A DNA stretch of 64,000 nt from Tubiluchus corallicola (GCA_030141605.1 JAQGDQ010000994.1:1-64000); one strand, 5' to 3'; positions 21,345 through 36,100 are shown, numbered from the stretch's first letter. Numbers and translations: made by a program. Notes: a model not told the origin generated them from the sequence alone.

Positions 21345-24300
21345 CTGACAATTAAATTGTTGGTTCGTTAATGCTAATTAATCATAGCAATTAATTTACA
21401 CTGTGTGTGTGTGCATGCGTGTGTGTGTGTGCGTGCATGCGTGTGTATGTGTGCGTGTGTGCATGCGTGTGTGTGTGCATGCGTGTGTATGTGTGCGTGT
21501 GTGCATGCATGCATGTGTGCGTGCGTGTTTGTTTCAAAAATATCGCTTTTGAATACATGACATATGGATGCTTTTTTTTGCTATCATTTGATACAAAAAG
21601 CAAGTAAATCATTAAAAATTTAATAAAACTTATAATTTATGAGTTATTTAAATAAGAGGATCAAAGACAGACAAACTCCCTGAACAAGGATAAGCAAACT
21701 GTTTGATCAAAGGTAAACAAACTCGCTGAACAAACATAAACAAACTCTTTAAACAAAGGTAAACAAACTCCTTGAACAAAGGTAAACAAACTCTTTAAAC
21801 AAAGGTAAACAAACTCGCTGAACAAAAATAAACAAACTCTTTAAACAAAGGTAAACAAACTCCTTGAACAAAGGTAAACAAACTCTTTAAACAAAGGTAA
21901 ACAAACTCTTTAAACAAAGGTAAACAAACTCCTTGAACAAAGGTAAACAAACTCTTTAAACAAAGGTAAACAAACTTGCTGAACAAAAATAAACAAACTC
22001 TTTAAACAAAGGTAAACAAACTCCTTGAACAAAGGTAAACAAACTCCTTGAACAAAGGTAAACAAACTTTCTAAACAAATGTAAGCAGACTCCCTAAACA
22101 AAGATAAACAAAGTTCCTGGACAAAGGTAAACAAAGTACCTGAACAAAGGTAAACAAAGTCCCTAAATAAAGGTAAGCAAACTACATGAACAAAGGTAAA
22201 CAAACTACGTGAACAAAGGTAAACAAACTACGTGAACAAAGGTAGACAGTCTCCCTGGACAAAGGAAAACAAAGTCCGTGAACAAAGGTAAAGAAAATTC
22301 TGGAACAAAAGTAAACAAACAATAACAAACTTACCTATGCTTAGCACTTGACTGTTCAAATCGCTCTAATATTGACTGACATTCAATCTTTAATTTTTCG
22401 ATCAGTGAATTCTGGTCCGTAATCACATCATTCAAATCCATTTTTGTGGACGCTAAAAACAAGCAATCAGCCCATCACCTTCATACAATTTTCTGCTGTA
22501 CAACTAAGAGACACAATGCTACCTCAGCATCATCAACAAGCAATTTTTCGGATGCTAAAGTAGATTGAGGTTACTGCTGCACTACTGAATATTCTTAACA
22601 TGAATGACTACACTCATATCTCGGTTTGCCGGACCTCGCTTTTACGGATATCGGAAGAATCAAACAAAATCTGGGCCGTTAGAAAGTCCTGCATAGTACG
22701 GACACAGTCCGTTGTTTCGTGAGCTGACCGATAGTTGGCAGGCCGTCACTTTGTTTACATTATTACATCAGTGTAATCAGGTGTATATCTCTACATATAA
22801 AAGTATAGAGTCAATTATGCAGAGTTATTTGAGCCAATTGCTGACAGTTTTTATATACTTTCACATAGGAGCGGCCCGTACTGGACGTTTTTGAGACAAT
22901 TAGATGATTGATTCTACATTACCATGAATTTAACACATGGCACTTACTGTATTAGCTTAGTATCGGTAAATACAGACAATCGTTAAGTTGAGACCGATAT
23001 TTCTCCGTTTTTGTCTGGCAGACTGAGATAGGAGTGGATATGAAACTGTGATTTTAAAGCTGAATATCCACAGTGGTGCGGTAGCCCTACTCTTTGCTAA
23101 GATTTGCAACAAAGATTCACGTGCAAAAAAATGACACACAGACACACTACCCTACTACTACTTGAACTGATAGATAAAGGTACTTAAAAGATAGTTGATA
23201 ATGATTCCTGTGTGTTCAAGCCTGAGTGTATCAGTATGGTACCCTTACAAGGCAGCAAATATTATTTTTGACATGTGGTAAAAATGAGAAAGTGGAAAAC
23301 GAAAATAGTAGACTGTCTGTCTACACTGTCTGTCTACACTTAACACTCAAACCTGATGAACATTCAAGCTAACAAACATTTAGCCTCACAAACAATTAGA
23401 CAAGTAGTCAAACCAACATTTAACCTCACAAACAATTAGACAAGTAGTGAAACAAACATATAGCCTAACGAACAATTAGACAAGTAGTCAAACCAACATT
23501 TAACCTAACGAACAATTAGACAAGTAGTGAAACAAACATATAGCCTAACGAACAATTAGACAAGTAGTCAAACCAACATTTAACCTAACGAACAATTAGA
23601 CAAGTAGTGAAACAAACATATAGCCTAACGAACAATTAGACAAGTAGTGAAACAAACATTTAACCTAACGAACAATTAGACAAGTAGTGAAACAAACATT
23701 TAACCTAACGAACAATTAGACAAGTAGTGAAACAAACATTTAACCTCACAAACAATTAGACAAGTAGTGAAACAAACATTTAACCTAACGAACAATTAGA
23801 CAAGTAGTGAAACAAACATTTAACCTCACAAACAATTAGACAAGTAGTGAAACAAACATATAGCCTAACGAACAATTAGACAAGTAGTCAAACCAACATT
23901 TAACCTAACGAACAATTAGACAAGTAGTGAAACAAACATATAGCCTAACGAACAATTAGACAAGTAGTCAAACCAACATTTAACCTCACAAACAATTAGA
24001 CAAGTAGTGAAACAAACATATAGCCTAACGAACAATTAGACAAGTAGTCAAACCAACATTTAACCTAACGAACAATTAGACAAGTAGTGAAACAAACATT
24101 TAGCCTCACAAACAATTAGACAAGTAGTCAAACCAACATTTAACCTCACAAACAATTAGACAAGTAGTGAAACAAACATATAGCCTAACGAACAATTAGA
24201 CAAGTAGTCAAACCAACATTTAACCTCATAAACAATTAGACAAGTAGTGAAACAAACATTTAGCCTCACAAACAATTAGACAAGTAGTCAAACCAACATT

Positions 24301-27300
24301 TAACCTCACAAACAATTAGACAAGTAGTGAAACAAACATATAGCCTAACGAACAATTAGACAAGTAGTCAAACCAACATTTAACCTAACGAACAATTAGA
24401 CAAGTAGTGAAACAAACATTTAACCTAACGAACAATTAGACAAGTAGTGAAACAAACATTTAACCTCACAAACAATTAGACAAGTAGTCAAACCAACATT
24501 TAACCTAACGAACAATTAGACAAGTAGTGAAACAAACATATAGCCTAACGAACAATTAGACAAGTAGTCAAACCAACATTTAACCTAACGAACAATTAGA
24601 CAAGTAGTGAAACAAACATTTAACCTCACAAACAATTAGACAAGTAGTGAAACAAACATATAGCCTAACGAACAATTAGACAAGTAGTCAAACCAACATT
24701 TAACCTCACAAACAATTAGACAAGTAGTGAAACAAACATATAGCCTAACGAACAATTAGACAAGTAGTCAAACCAACATTTAACCTAACGAACAATTAGA
24801 CAAGTAGTGAAACAAACATTTAGCCTCACAAACAATTAGACAAGTAGTCAAACCAACATTTAACCTCATAAACAATTAGACAAGTAGTCAAACAAACATA
24901 TAGCCTAACGAAAATTAGACAAGTAGTCAAACAAACATATACCCTAACGAACAATTAGACAAGTAGTCAAACAACCATTTAACCTAACGAACAATTAGAC
25001 AAGTAGTCAAACCACCATTTAACCCAACGAACAATTAGACAAGCAGTCAAACAAACATTTAACCTAACGAACAATTAGACAAGTAGTCAAACAACATTTA
25101 ACCTAACGAACAATTAGACAAGTAGTCAAACCACCATTTAACCTAACGAACAATTAGACAAGTAGTCAAACCACCATTTAACCTAACGAACAATTAGACA
25201 AGTAGTCAAACAACCATTTAACCTAACGAACAATTAGACAAGTAGTCAAACCACCATTTAACCTAACGAACAATTAGACAAGTAGTCAAACAACATTTAA
25301 CCTCACAAACAATTAGACAAGTAGTCAAACAAACATATAGCCTAACGAACAATTAGACAATTAGTCAAGCCACCATTTAGCCTAACGAACAATTAGACAA
25401 TTAGTCAAGCCACCATTTAACCTAACGAACAATTAGACAAGTAGTCAAACCACCATTTAACCTCACCAACAATTAGACAAGTAGTCAAACCACCATTTAA
25501 CCTAACAAACAATTAGACAAGTAGTCAAACAAACATATAGCCTAACGAACAATTAGACAAGTAGTCAAACCAACATTACTCACAAACACTTAGTCAAATA
25601 AACATTTAGCCTCACAAACAATTAGACAAGTAATCAAACAAACATATAGCCTAACAAACAATTAGACAAGTAGTCAAACAAACATATAGCCTAACAAACA
25701 ATTAGACAAGTAGTCAAACAAACATATAGCCTAACAAACAACTAGACAAGTAGTCAAACCAACATTTAACCTCACAAACATTCAGCATCACATACAATTA
25801 CGCTGTTCAAGCTGTTCTATTACAGTCCTAAAGTCTGCTAGCCGTTGTTCATATTTCTGTGAGACAGTTGACAAGGTGTCTTGATTACGGTGCTCACTCT
25901 GCTCCATGTGTTTCTTAAGAGCAGCCACCTAAGAGGAATGATACAGAAAAATATTTTTACTTATTACTAAATAATTGTTTATATGGACGTTATTGCACGT
26001 GATTTTTGTATTAGGAAAAATGGCATTAAATCGTACCTACTGAAATTGTGAAAGAACCAGTAAAAACACGTGACCTCTAAGAAACTAATTAATCAAATTT
26101 TGAGGTGTTTGACACTTTTTACTAACTGATATCACTCGTCATACACAGATTAAAATGTTTGCATGGGCATTTTCCTCATTAGCAAACGCAATGGCCGACT
26201 TGTGAGAATCTAGTATAGTAGTGGAGTGGTTGAATGTTTATAGTCTCAAAAATGACTGTAGATTGTTCCAGGACTGGACAGTTTCAAAAAATATGAAAGC
26301 TACAAAATGTTCCTTGCATGTCAATATTTTTGGGATCTTTGGTGGATTACTGATCAAATAATGCGAATCAATCATTTGTTATTTTGTTTAAAGTTGCTCA
26401 ATGCTTCGTCTTTTATACACTCATGCTAGCTTTATTGAATTGTGGAAATAGCTATAAAATTATTCAAGATTTTTAAAAAAATGTGACATTTCGTTTGTAA
26501 ACGTTTTCACTGAATATGCATTTCTGAAAGTGAACCGATTTCCCGGAGACTCCAATATGAATGGAAACTGTCGGAAGTGTCACCACTCGTGCTTTTTGTC
26601 ACTAAAGTCACCACCACTAAGTCACTTTCAACTTCGTCCTTTTTCTCCTTTCTTTTTCAAAACCAGCATCCAAGGAAATGTCTACAAAACACTAATGTTT
26701 GTGGCAAGACTGGAGCCTAGTTTCTTATCAAGACAAACTCTAAGATGAGCCAAGAACATCCCTCTACGATGTAAACAGCCAGAATCTGCATGTAAACGAA
26801 GCCGCCCAGAGTCAGCACGGAAGTCACTCATCCATCAACTGATCGACTTCAGTGCTGATTATCTTCGGTTGAGAAGAGCAGAAAACATGAACGTAAATGA
26901 TTTAAATATGCAGAAGATGAAACCAGAGAAATAAACACTTGCCTCCCTTTCCAATCTACTGGCTTCTTCCGTTGCTCTGATGCTACTTTCTCTCACTTTC
27001 AATGCATCCTTTTCCGACACCTCCAACTGGCTTCGCAAATTTTGAATGATGATACTGAGCTTCTCTCTCTCCTAAATAACAGCAATTTATACACATCATC
27101 CCAATTTCATTGGAACAGCAATGGGAATATGATGAACAAATCGTCAGTTTTTGCTGATAACGGCAACGGTTCTTTAGCACTGTGTGAACATGTACAGTTG
27201 TTCACACACGACAACCTTCCAAATATGATTTACAAACTGTACCAACTATTGCCTTTCGATTGTCACTTCATAAAAATAAAATGTGTTAAATTTATGTGGG

Positions 27301-30084
27301 AATAAAAAGAAATCAAATTTGAAGCAAAACTAGAAAGCATGAATAATTTGTGAACTTGATTTTGCACGTATAAATACTATATGAAATGACCAGACGGTTT
27401 AGTCCAGTGGTAACGCACCCGCTTTCCATCTGGGAGGTCGTGAGTTCGAACCAGCGGCCGGGTAATACCAAAGACTTTAAAAATGGTACCTGCTGATGCC
27501 CTGTCTGACACATGGTATTTAGGGTAAAAGTGGGGTAATAATAGTCTCTGTTATGTAGTTGTAGATTGTTATTTACAGTCGGCGATACTAGCTCTTTGAG
27601 CTAATGTTAATTGTTGACCCAAAAGCCGACTTTAAATAAAGATTATTATGATGATTATTATTATTTTATTATTATTATTATTATTATGGAAAGTAACTTT
27701 GTCTTATATTAGTAAATAAAAGGCCTATGTAACTCCAACAGACACTGAAGTTTTTTAACGTCTTATCATGATTATGCAAAGAATTCATAGTTATTATTAA
27801 ACAAAAGAGACTTATCAGTTAAATAACTTAGCCTTCTCTAGCGAATTTCGAATGCGTGCATTGCAGTAAAGATCGCCATGTTTCCCATCTTTGACGCGAG
27901 TGAGCGAGAATGACATAAGAAGTCAGAAAACATCTTTGGCTACCAATGTTTGTTTACCGATCTTTGGTGAGCTCGTGACTGTACTCATGACGTCATTCGT
28001 CTCGTGACTGTACTCATGACGTCATTCGTCTCGTGACTGTACTCATGACGTCATTCGTCTCGTGACTGTACTCATGACGTCCTTCGTCTCGCGACTGTAC
28101 TCATGACGTCGTTCGTCTCGTGACTGTACTCATGACGTCCTTTGTCTCGCGACTGTACTCATGACGTCGTTCGTCTCGCGACTGTACTCATGACGTCATT
28201 CGTCTCGCGACTGTACTCATGACGTCGTTCGTCTCGCGACTGTACTCATGACGTCATTCGTCTCGCGACTGTACTCATGACGTCATTCGTCTCGCGACTG
28301 TACTCATGACGTCGTTCGTCTCGCGACTGTACTCATGACGTCATTCGTCTCGCGACTGTACTCATGACGTCGTTCGTCTCGTGACTGTACTCATGACGTC
28401 ATTCGTCTCGTGACTGTACTCATGACGTCATTCGTCTCGTGACTGTACTCATGACGTCATTCGTCTCGTGACTGTACTCATGACGTCATTCGTCTCGCGA
28501 CTGTACTCATGACGTCGTTCGTCTCGTGACTGTACTCATGACGTCGTTCGTCTCGCGACTGTACTCATGACGTCATTCGTCTCGTGACTGTACTCATGAC
28601 GTCATTCGTCTCGCGACTGTACTCATGACGTCATTCGTCTCGCGACTGTACTCATGACGTCATTCGTCTCGCGACTGTACTCATGACGTCATTCGTCTCG
28701 CGACTGTACTCATGACGTCGTTCGTCTCGTGACTGTACTCATGCCATCATTCGTAATGGGTTAAGAAACATGGGTTCTTTTTTTCGCACAAATTTAACAC
28801 CAAATTTTAACACACACATAGAAAATCAGAAGAAACAAGTTTTACAGAAAGTTTATAATAAAATAAATTTTATATTCGTAATGAGGGTGGGATTTTACGT
28901 TGCAAAAGTTTATATTATAGTGAAGGTTCAGTTTGACTTGACAATGAAAATGCTGAACTTTTCTACATATAACCACTATTCCAGCAGCTGAGACACTTAC
29001 CTGCATTGCGATGTTCTCTGCTTCCTTAGCCAAATGTTTCTCTTTGGTCACTTCCTGTAACGCCAGCGTCCTTTCCCGTTGTGCTTGCACAATCTCACTC
29101 TTCACTCTTTCAGCATCCTGTAAAATTCAATGATGCGATGTGAGCTATAGTTTAAACTAAGATCTCTAACGAAACCAGTACTTAACTGGCCGTATTCTCC
29201 AACTATTGGCTTCATTCATCTGAATGTTGACTCACTTCTGATGGTAAAAAGTCTTAGATTGTCATTATTAGTCGCTGTCCATCATGGTTAATTATTTTCG
29301 TTATTTAACAAAAAAAATGTAATAAAGTTTTCACTTTGATTTTTAATTAAGTTTCTCAACATGTTTAACAATGTAGCAGGAGTAATAGATTTCCTGATAA
29401 ATTCTGGTTAGCACACGTACACTATAAACCTACAATCAAATATGTCTGCTTGAAGAGAATGAAATAAAATTGAATGAAACAGAATAGAATAGAGAGCAAT
29501 AGAAGGGGAGAAAGGAAGAGAGGGTAGAGAAAAGAGAAAGGAAGGGAGATGAGGGGAGGAGAGAGTGGAGAATGGAGAGGAGAGAAGTGAAGAGCAGAGC
29601 AGGGAAGGGAAGGGAAGGGAAGAACAGAGCAGAACAGTGAAGCAAAGGGAGGGGAGGGGAGGCGAGGAGAGGAGAGGAGAGGAAAGGAGAGAAGAGAAGA
29701 GAAAAGAGAGAAGAGAAGAGAAAAGGAGGGGAGGGGAGAGGAGAAGGGAAGGGAAGAGCAGAGCAGGGCAGGGAAGGGAAGGGAAGGGAAGGGAAGGGAA
29801 GAGAAGAGAAGAGAAGAGAAGAGAAAAGGAGAGAAGAGAAGAGAAGAGAAGAGAAGAGAAGAGAAGAGAAGAGAAGAGAAGAGAAGAGAAGAGAAGAGAA
29901 GAGAAGAGAAGAGAAGAGAAGAGAAGAGAAGAGAAGAGAAGAGAAGAGAAGAGAAGAGAAGAGGAGAGAAGAGAAGAGAAGAGAAGAGAAGAGAAGAGAA
30001 GAGAAGAGAAGAGAAGAGAAGAGAAGAGAAGAGAAGAGAAGAGAAGAGAAGAGAAGAGAAGAAGAGAAGAGGAGAGAGAGAAAG

Positions 30085-30150
<66 letters not shown>

Positions 30151-33100
30151 AAGAGAAGAGAAGAGAAGAGAAGAGAAGAGAAGAGAAGAGAAGAGAAGAG
30201 AAGAGAAGAGAAGAGAAGAGAAGAGAAGAGAAGAGAAGAGAAGAGAAGAGAAGAGAAGAGAAGAGAGAAGAGAAGAGAAGAGAAGAGAAAAGAGAAGAGA
30301 AGAGAAGAGAGAAGGGAAGGGAAGCGAAGGGAAGGGAAGGGAAGAGAAAAAATAATAGAACTAAACAGAGTAAAATACAAAAGAATGGAATAAAATACAT
30401 GTAAAATAGAAATTTATTTTATCTAGACAGATAAAAACATAATTTCCGTTGCAAAGCAAAAGGAAAATAGTTGATTATATTACAAACACAACATATCAAA
30501 CACTTACAGTGAAATTTAAGCATTTTAAATATAAAGAGGTATTAACATAAACGATTGTATATTTTACCCGAGACAAGTTTTCTTGAGATCGTCTGATGGA
30601 GTCTTTTGATTGTTCCAGCTGTTTTAAGAAACTGACCTTCTCACGACTGACCTTGTCCAGTTGACACTGAGCTGCAGCCAGAGCAGCGTTTGACTCAGAC
30701 AGCTAGTAAACAAAAATCAATCATTTATAAACTAACTTTCTTTGTGTCTGCTTGTCAAGTTGAAAATGCAGCATTTCACTCACATAGCTAGCACAAAAAA
30801 TCAATAAATTCTTCAATAAATGACTTTCTAGGGACCGACTTTGTCTAGTTGACACTGTGTAGCAACCAAAGCAGCATTTGACTCAGAAACTGGGAAGTAT
30901 AGCTCAATGGTAGCGTGCTTGCTTTCCACCTGGGAGGTCGCGGGTTCAACTCCTGACCGAGTCATACCAAAGACGTGAAAAATGGAACTGCTGGTACTTC
31001 GACCAAGCACGGGGGTTTATCGATTTACCATGCAGATAATAATAATTGGGACCACCTTGGAAATAAGTATCGAGTTACTTAAGGTGTTATCTCTGGACTC
31101 AACAAAATTATTAATATTATTGTTGTTGTTTCAGTTGTCGTTGTCATCATAATTATTATTATTATTACTACTACTATTACTATTACTATTACTATTACTA
31201 TTACTATTACTATTACTATTATTATTATTATTATTATCATCATCATCATCAACATCGTCATCATCATCATCATCATCATCATTATTATATCTAGTAAAAA
31301 AACAATTATTAATGGGCCAATATAAATGTGTATATAAAAAGTAAAATGAATTAATTCAGTTTAAATAGCCCTTGGTTAACACATGAGTAAAGAATTATAA
31401 GCAGACCTGTCCAACAGTAAATGTCTAACATGGAAGACACTTTTCTACATACGCACAGTTCAACGTTGAAAAATAACATCAACCCACAAACGTAAAAACT
31501 ACTACAATAAACTTCGTCGTGATGATTAATATTAACGCGTTTTCTGTTGTGAAGTCTTGTTTTTCATGAGCATGAAAAGAACAAAGTAAAAGAGATACTG
31601 GCACAAATAAAATTTAAGCACTTATTTAAATTGTAAAACTGCCTGAAATGATTACAATCACTGTTCCTTCTACCATTCTTTTCCATAAATTCCTGCACTG
31701 ATTCGTTGAGGGACTTATCACATGTTCCTTTGGGGTTAAATCTTGAATGTGTGTCAGTTTGCCCAATGTAAGTGAAACTACAATCCATACAACAGCTTCA
31801 TTGACAAACAACAGTAGAATATAACAACAGCTTCATTTACAAATAATAGTAGAATATAACAACAGCTTCATTTACAAACAATAGTAGAATATAACAAGAG
31901 CTTCATTTACAAACAATAGTAGAATATAACAACAGCTTCATTTACAAACAACAGTAGAATATAATAGCTTCATTTACAAACAATAGTAGAATATAACAAC
32001 AGCTTCATTTACAAACAATAATAGAATATAACAACAGCTTCATTTACAAACAATAGTAGAATATAACAACAGCTTCATTTACAAACAATAATAGAATATA
32101 ACAACAGCTTCATTTACAAACAATAGTAGAATATAACAACAGCTTCATTTACAAACAATAGTAGAATATAACAACAGCTTCATTTACAAACAATAGTAGA
32201 CTATAACAACAGCTTCATTTGCAAACAATAGTAGACTATAACAACAGCTGATACCGAATCATCAATTCCAATTTCTGTTTTACAAAAATGGCTGTGTAGG
32301 ATATAAGAAAGCACAAAATGAGACAAATAAAAAGATTAAGGTTACCCGTAATTCAATTTGCTCCACTTCCCGCTTTCCCTCCTGCCGGACCAACTCCCGC
32401 TCGTGCTCCACGTGCACCTCCATCTCTTGAATCATGGCACCCATTCTCTCCCGTAATCTTTCCATTTCTGATCTCACCTGGTCCTTTTCCATCAATGCCT
32501 TTGCACAACAGAAAAACTGAGTTTGAATAGCGCAAAACAAAATACAACATACATAATACATGCAACAAAATACAACATACATAATAGATGCAACAAAATA
32601 CATAATACATACTACATGCAACAAAACACAACATACATAATACATGCAACAAAATACAACATACATAATACATGCAACAAAATACATGATACATAATACA
32701 TGCAACAAAATACATAATACATGATACATGCAACAAAATACATAATACATACAACAAAATACACAATATGTGCAACAAAATACAAAATATATAATACATG
32801 CAACAAAATACATAATACATGCAACAAAATACAAAATACATAATACATGCAACAAAATACATAATACATGCAACGAAATGCATAATACATAGACTCATTC
32901 TAACACGATCACAGCTTTAATCACATCTAACATTTCACGAAGAAAAAATTTTAACTAATGAACATCATAACGAAAATTGTTAGGGAAAAACTTCTGATTC
33001 TCAAAGCTGTGAAAACGTTATTAAGTTATACAACTAGAAATTGACATTGCAGTGCTATGAGCGTAGCAGAAGAAATTAACTCATAAGCCACGATCAACAT

Positions 33101-36100
33101 GGATAAGTCTTAATTATCGGCAAGAAACAACACAAAATGCATTAAACAGATGTGTATCTATGTACCTGATAGTATAGATGTTACAATATAATTCCTCGTG
33201 ACTTGTTAAGGATTGTTTTTTTATTTGATTGTAAAAGCTAACAGGCTTAATACTTGTGGGCAAAGTTTAATTCAGTAACACCTCTCCCACCTGTTTCCAT
33301 GCCCAAGAGAATCATACAGCCTGACCTACCTACCTACCTGTGCTTTTTCAACCTGTGCTTGTTCAACTAACTCTAAGCTTCTGTTCACGTGATGCTGACC
33401 TACCTACCTGTGCTTTTTCAAGCTGTGCTTGTTCAACTAAGTCTAAGCTTCTGTTTACATGATGCTGAGCTACCTACCTGTGCTTTTTCAACCTGTGCTT
33501 GTTCAACTAACTCTAAGCTTCTGTTCACGTGATGCTGACCTACCTACCTGTGCTTTTTCAAGCTGTGCTTGTTCAACTAAGTCTAAGCTTCTGTTTACAT
33601 GATGCTGACCTACCTACCTGTGCTTTTTCAAGCTGTGCTTGTTCAACTAACTCTAAGCTTCTGTTTACATGATGCTGAGCGTTTTCATCGCATTTCTTCA
33701 ACTCTGCAACCGTTGTCCTCAGGCTTGTAACCAGAGCCAGCGCCTCGTCCCTTTCACTAAACAAAATAACGGCAGCCGTTATACAAGGCCTTAAATTATC
33801 AACATCTAAACACTTGTAAGTTAACCAGTGTGGCTGCGCCCAGTCCAGGCAAAGAAACAACAAGAATTAGTATTGAACTGTGCGATAGACCTGCAATTTA
33901 TTAAAATAACAGATCGCAAAAAGTGCTTAAGAACATGCTAAAGGTTATTACTATTTAGACAAAATAAAAAATTAGATTTAAGAAGACTGAAACACAAATT
34001 ATTACTTCATGATTCTAGAGATTTGAAGCAATTCTAGCCAATTTAAACTATTAACTAATTATTAAAGTAGATGGTGACTTACATTTACTGGTGACAACTT
34101 TAGCTTGAAAATACAACTAGTGACTGTTAAATTGTAACAAAATAGACAAAACAATGCAAGTATCACCAAACGGCATGATCAGCATAGCGGCAACAGAAAA
34201 TCTAACTACGTGTAAAAACAACTGTGATTGATAGGTGGCGTATATTACTAAGGCTTAGGTCACGTGACTAAGGCTGGCTTCGTTTTAAACACTTTTAGGA
34301 AATGCATGTTTGTAAAAATACGAAAAAAACAAATAATTATGGAATGCTAGATTAAATTACTTGACACCAACATCCAGTAAATTAAAAAAAAAATAACTCA
34401 GTTTCCATGAGAGAGAAAGAAAAAACAAAGACAAATTCCATTACATAAGTGGAACCTTGTTACAACTGAAACTCGCTACAGTCGACCATCGTTAAACCGG
34501 ACCCCGTTTAACGGATAAGACGGACGTCAACCGTGGTAAAGGAAACTGACCGATTTCCGACCCGGTCACGGCCTACCAACTCACCACGATATACATATAC
34601 TATACTTTTTATTATTTAAACTGTACAATAATTTCTTTATCCTCACAGGTTAACTATTTTAAAGTAATATACAGTATACTATATAGTGCACAGTATATAG
34701 TGCAATGTATGTAGGCCTTATTAAGGTGATTATTCCTGTATAATATAGACCATATATAGGCATATCGGATAAATCGGACAATCAGCTAAACCGGACCCCC
34801 CCCCCAATTAGTCCGGTTTAACGAGGGTTGACTGTATTTACTCGCTTGAGAAACAAGAAATGCAAAAAAGTGCTACTAAAACTCTAATTCAATGTACCAA
34901 AATGCGTCATAACAAACACAAAATTGCAGTTACATTCAGTTACGCTTCACTAGATCTTTCCGCTGTATGAAAGTTGCAAACAGAGCAAAATAAACCCTCC
35001 CAAATAAGCCTTTTCACAGTTTCATTGTGCGCACGTACTGTTGCTATAGATCAAAGGCTAAGTGTACCACAGCAACGCGTTCTTAACTACAACTGCCACC
35101 TGACATGTGGGTAAAGCAAAGCCTTTTGCCACATCGGTTCAGTAACTTCAGTTGTTTTACCTAGATGTTACTTAACTATGCATTAGTCTGTGCATAGAGT
35201 GATTTACTAGCAGGACCTTGTTTGTGAACAAGAAAAATGAACTAGGCAAGATTCTAGCTAGCTGTTAAAACTGTTACTATTAGAGGCGCATAGGCTGTGA
35301 AGGCATTGTCGAGTGTACACAAATGCGTTGGCTGGCTACAGTTAACCTTTGACCTTTTCACGATCATCATCAATCGCTGGAACTTTGAAAAGGCTTGTTA
35401 GATCGTCAATCCCTTGTTTAGGCAATGTGTTACATGCCAATGTCTTAAACGTATGTAAATTTGTCTTAAACAATGTCTAAAGCATACCTAATAAGTTTAG
35501 TTATCTACCTTGTAAGTTTCTCGATTGTCTCTTCATGTTTCGGGAGGGTTATTACAGGTAACGAAGCCTGTTCGTTCGCACACTTGACACAGAGTTTGGC
35601 TTCAAACTGACCTTTGCCAGCTTTCATCAGTGCTAACTCGTAGGATTTCAAGCGAGCCGTCAGACTGATGTTGTCTGATTCCGCTTTATTGTAATCATGT
35701 TTCATTCTCTGTAGCTGCGCTTCCAACCGTTCATTCTTCACAATGTGCAGGTTGCGAATAACTGCCTAAAAATACATGTTTGCATGAGTATAATTGCCTA
35801 AAAATACATGTTTGCATGAGTATAACTGCCTAAAAATGCATGTTTGAATGAGCATAACTGCCTAAAAATGCATGTTTGAATGAGTATAACTGCCTAAAAA
35901 TGCATGTTTGAATGAGTATAACTGTCTAAAAATGCATGTTTGAATGAGCATAACTGTCTAAAAATGCATGTTTGCATGAGTATAACTGCCTAAAAATACA
36001 TGTTTGAATGAGCATAACTGCCTAAAAATGCATGTTTGAATGAGTATAACTGCCTAAAAATGCATGTTTGCACGAGTATAAATGTCTAAAAATACATGTT

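Noticed and set aside
22524-22560. Extra SDCCAG8 exon ([10 protein letters not shown]) between exons 11 and 12
   Set aside because: Its phase does not fit exon 12; more likely a decayed duplicate of the exon 12 start.
23335-25785. CRISPR array
   Set aside because: Units are contiguous with no unique spacers, no cas genes are present, and the DNA is animal. The same holds for the other arrays.
27389-27470. Functional tRNA gene
   Set aside because: A and B boxes are present but no clean cloverleaf; the same head and body recur at 44195 and 30892, so these are SINEs.
29408-30404. Frames of 280-330 codons (EEKRREE / LLFSSLL)
   Set aside because: Translation of the polypurine tract; no gene structure.
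32612-32890. Cys/Tyr/Val-rich frame resembling a membrane or venom-like peptide
   Set aside because: Arises from the ACATAATACATGCAACAAAA repeat inside SDCCAG8 intron 6.
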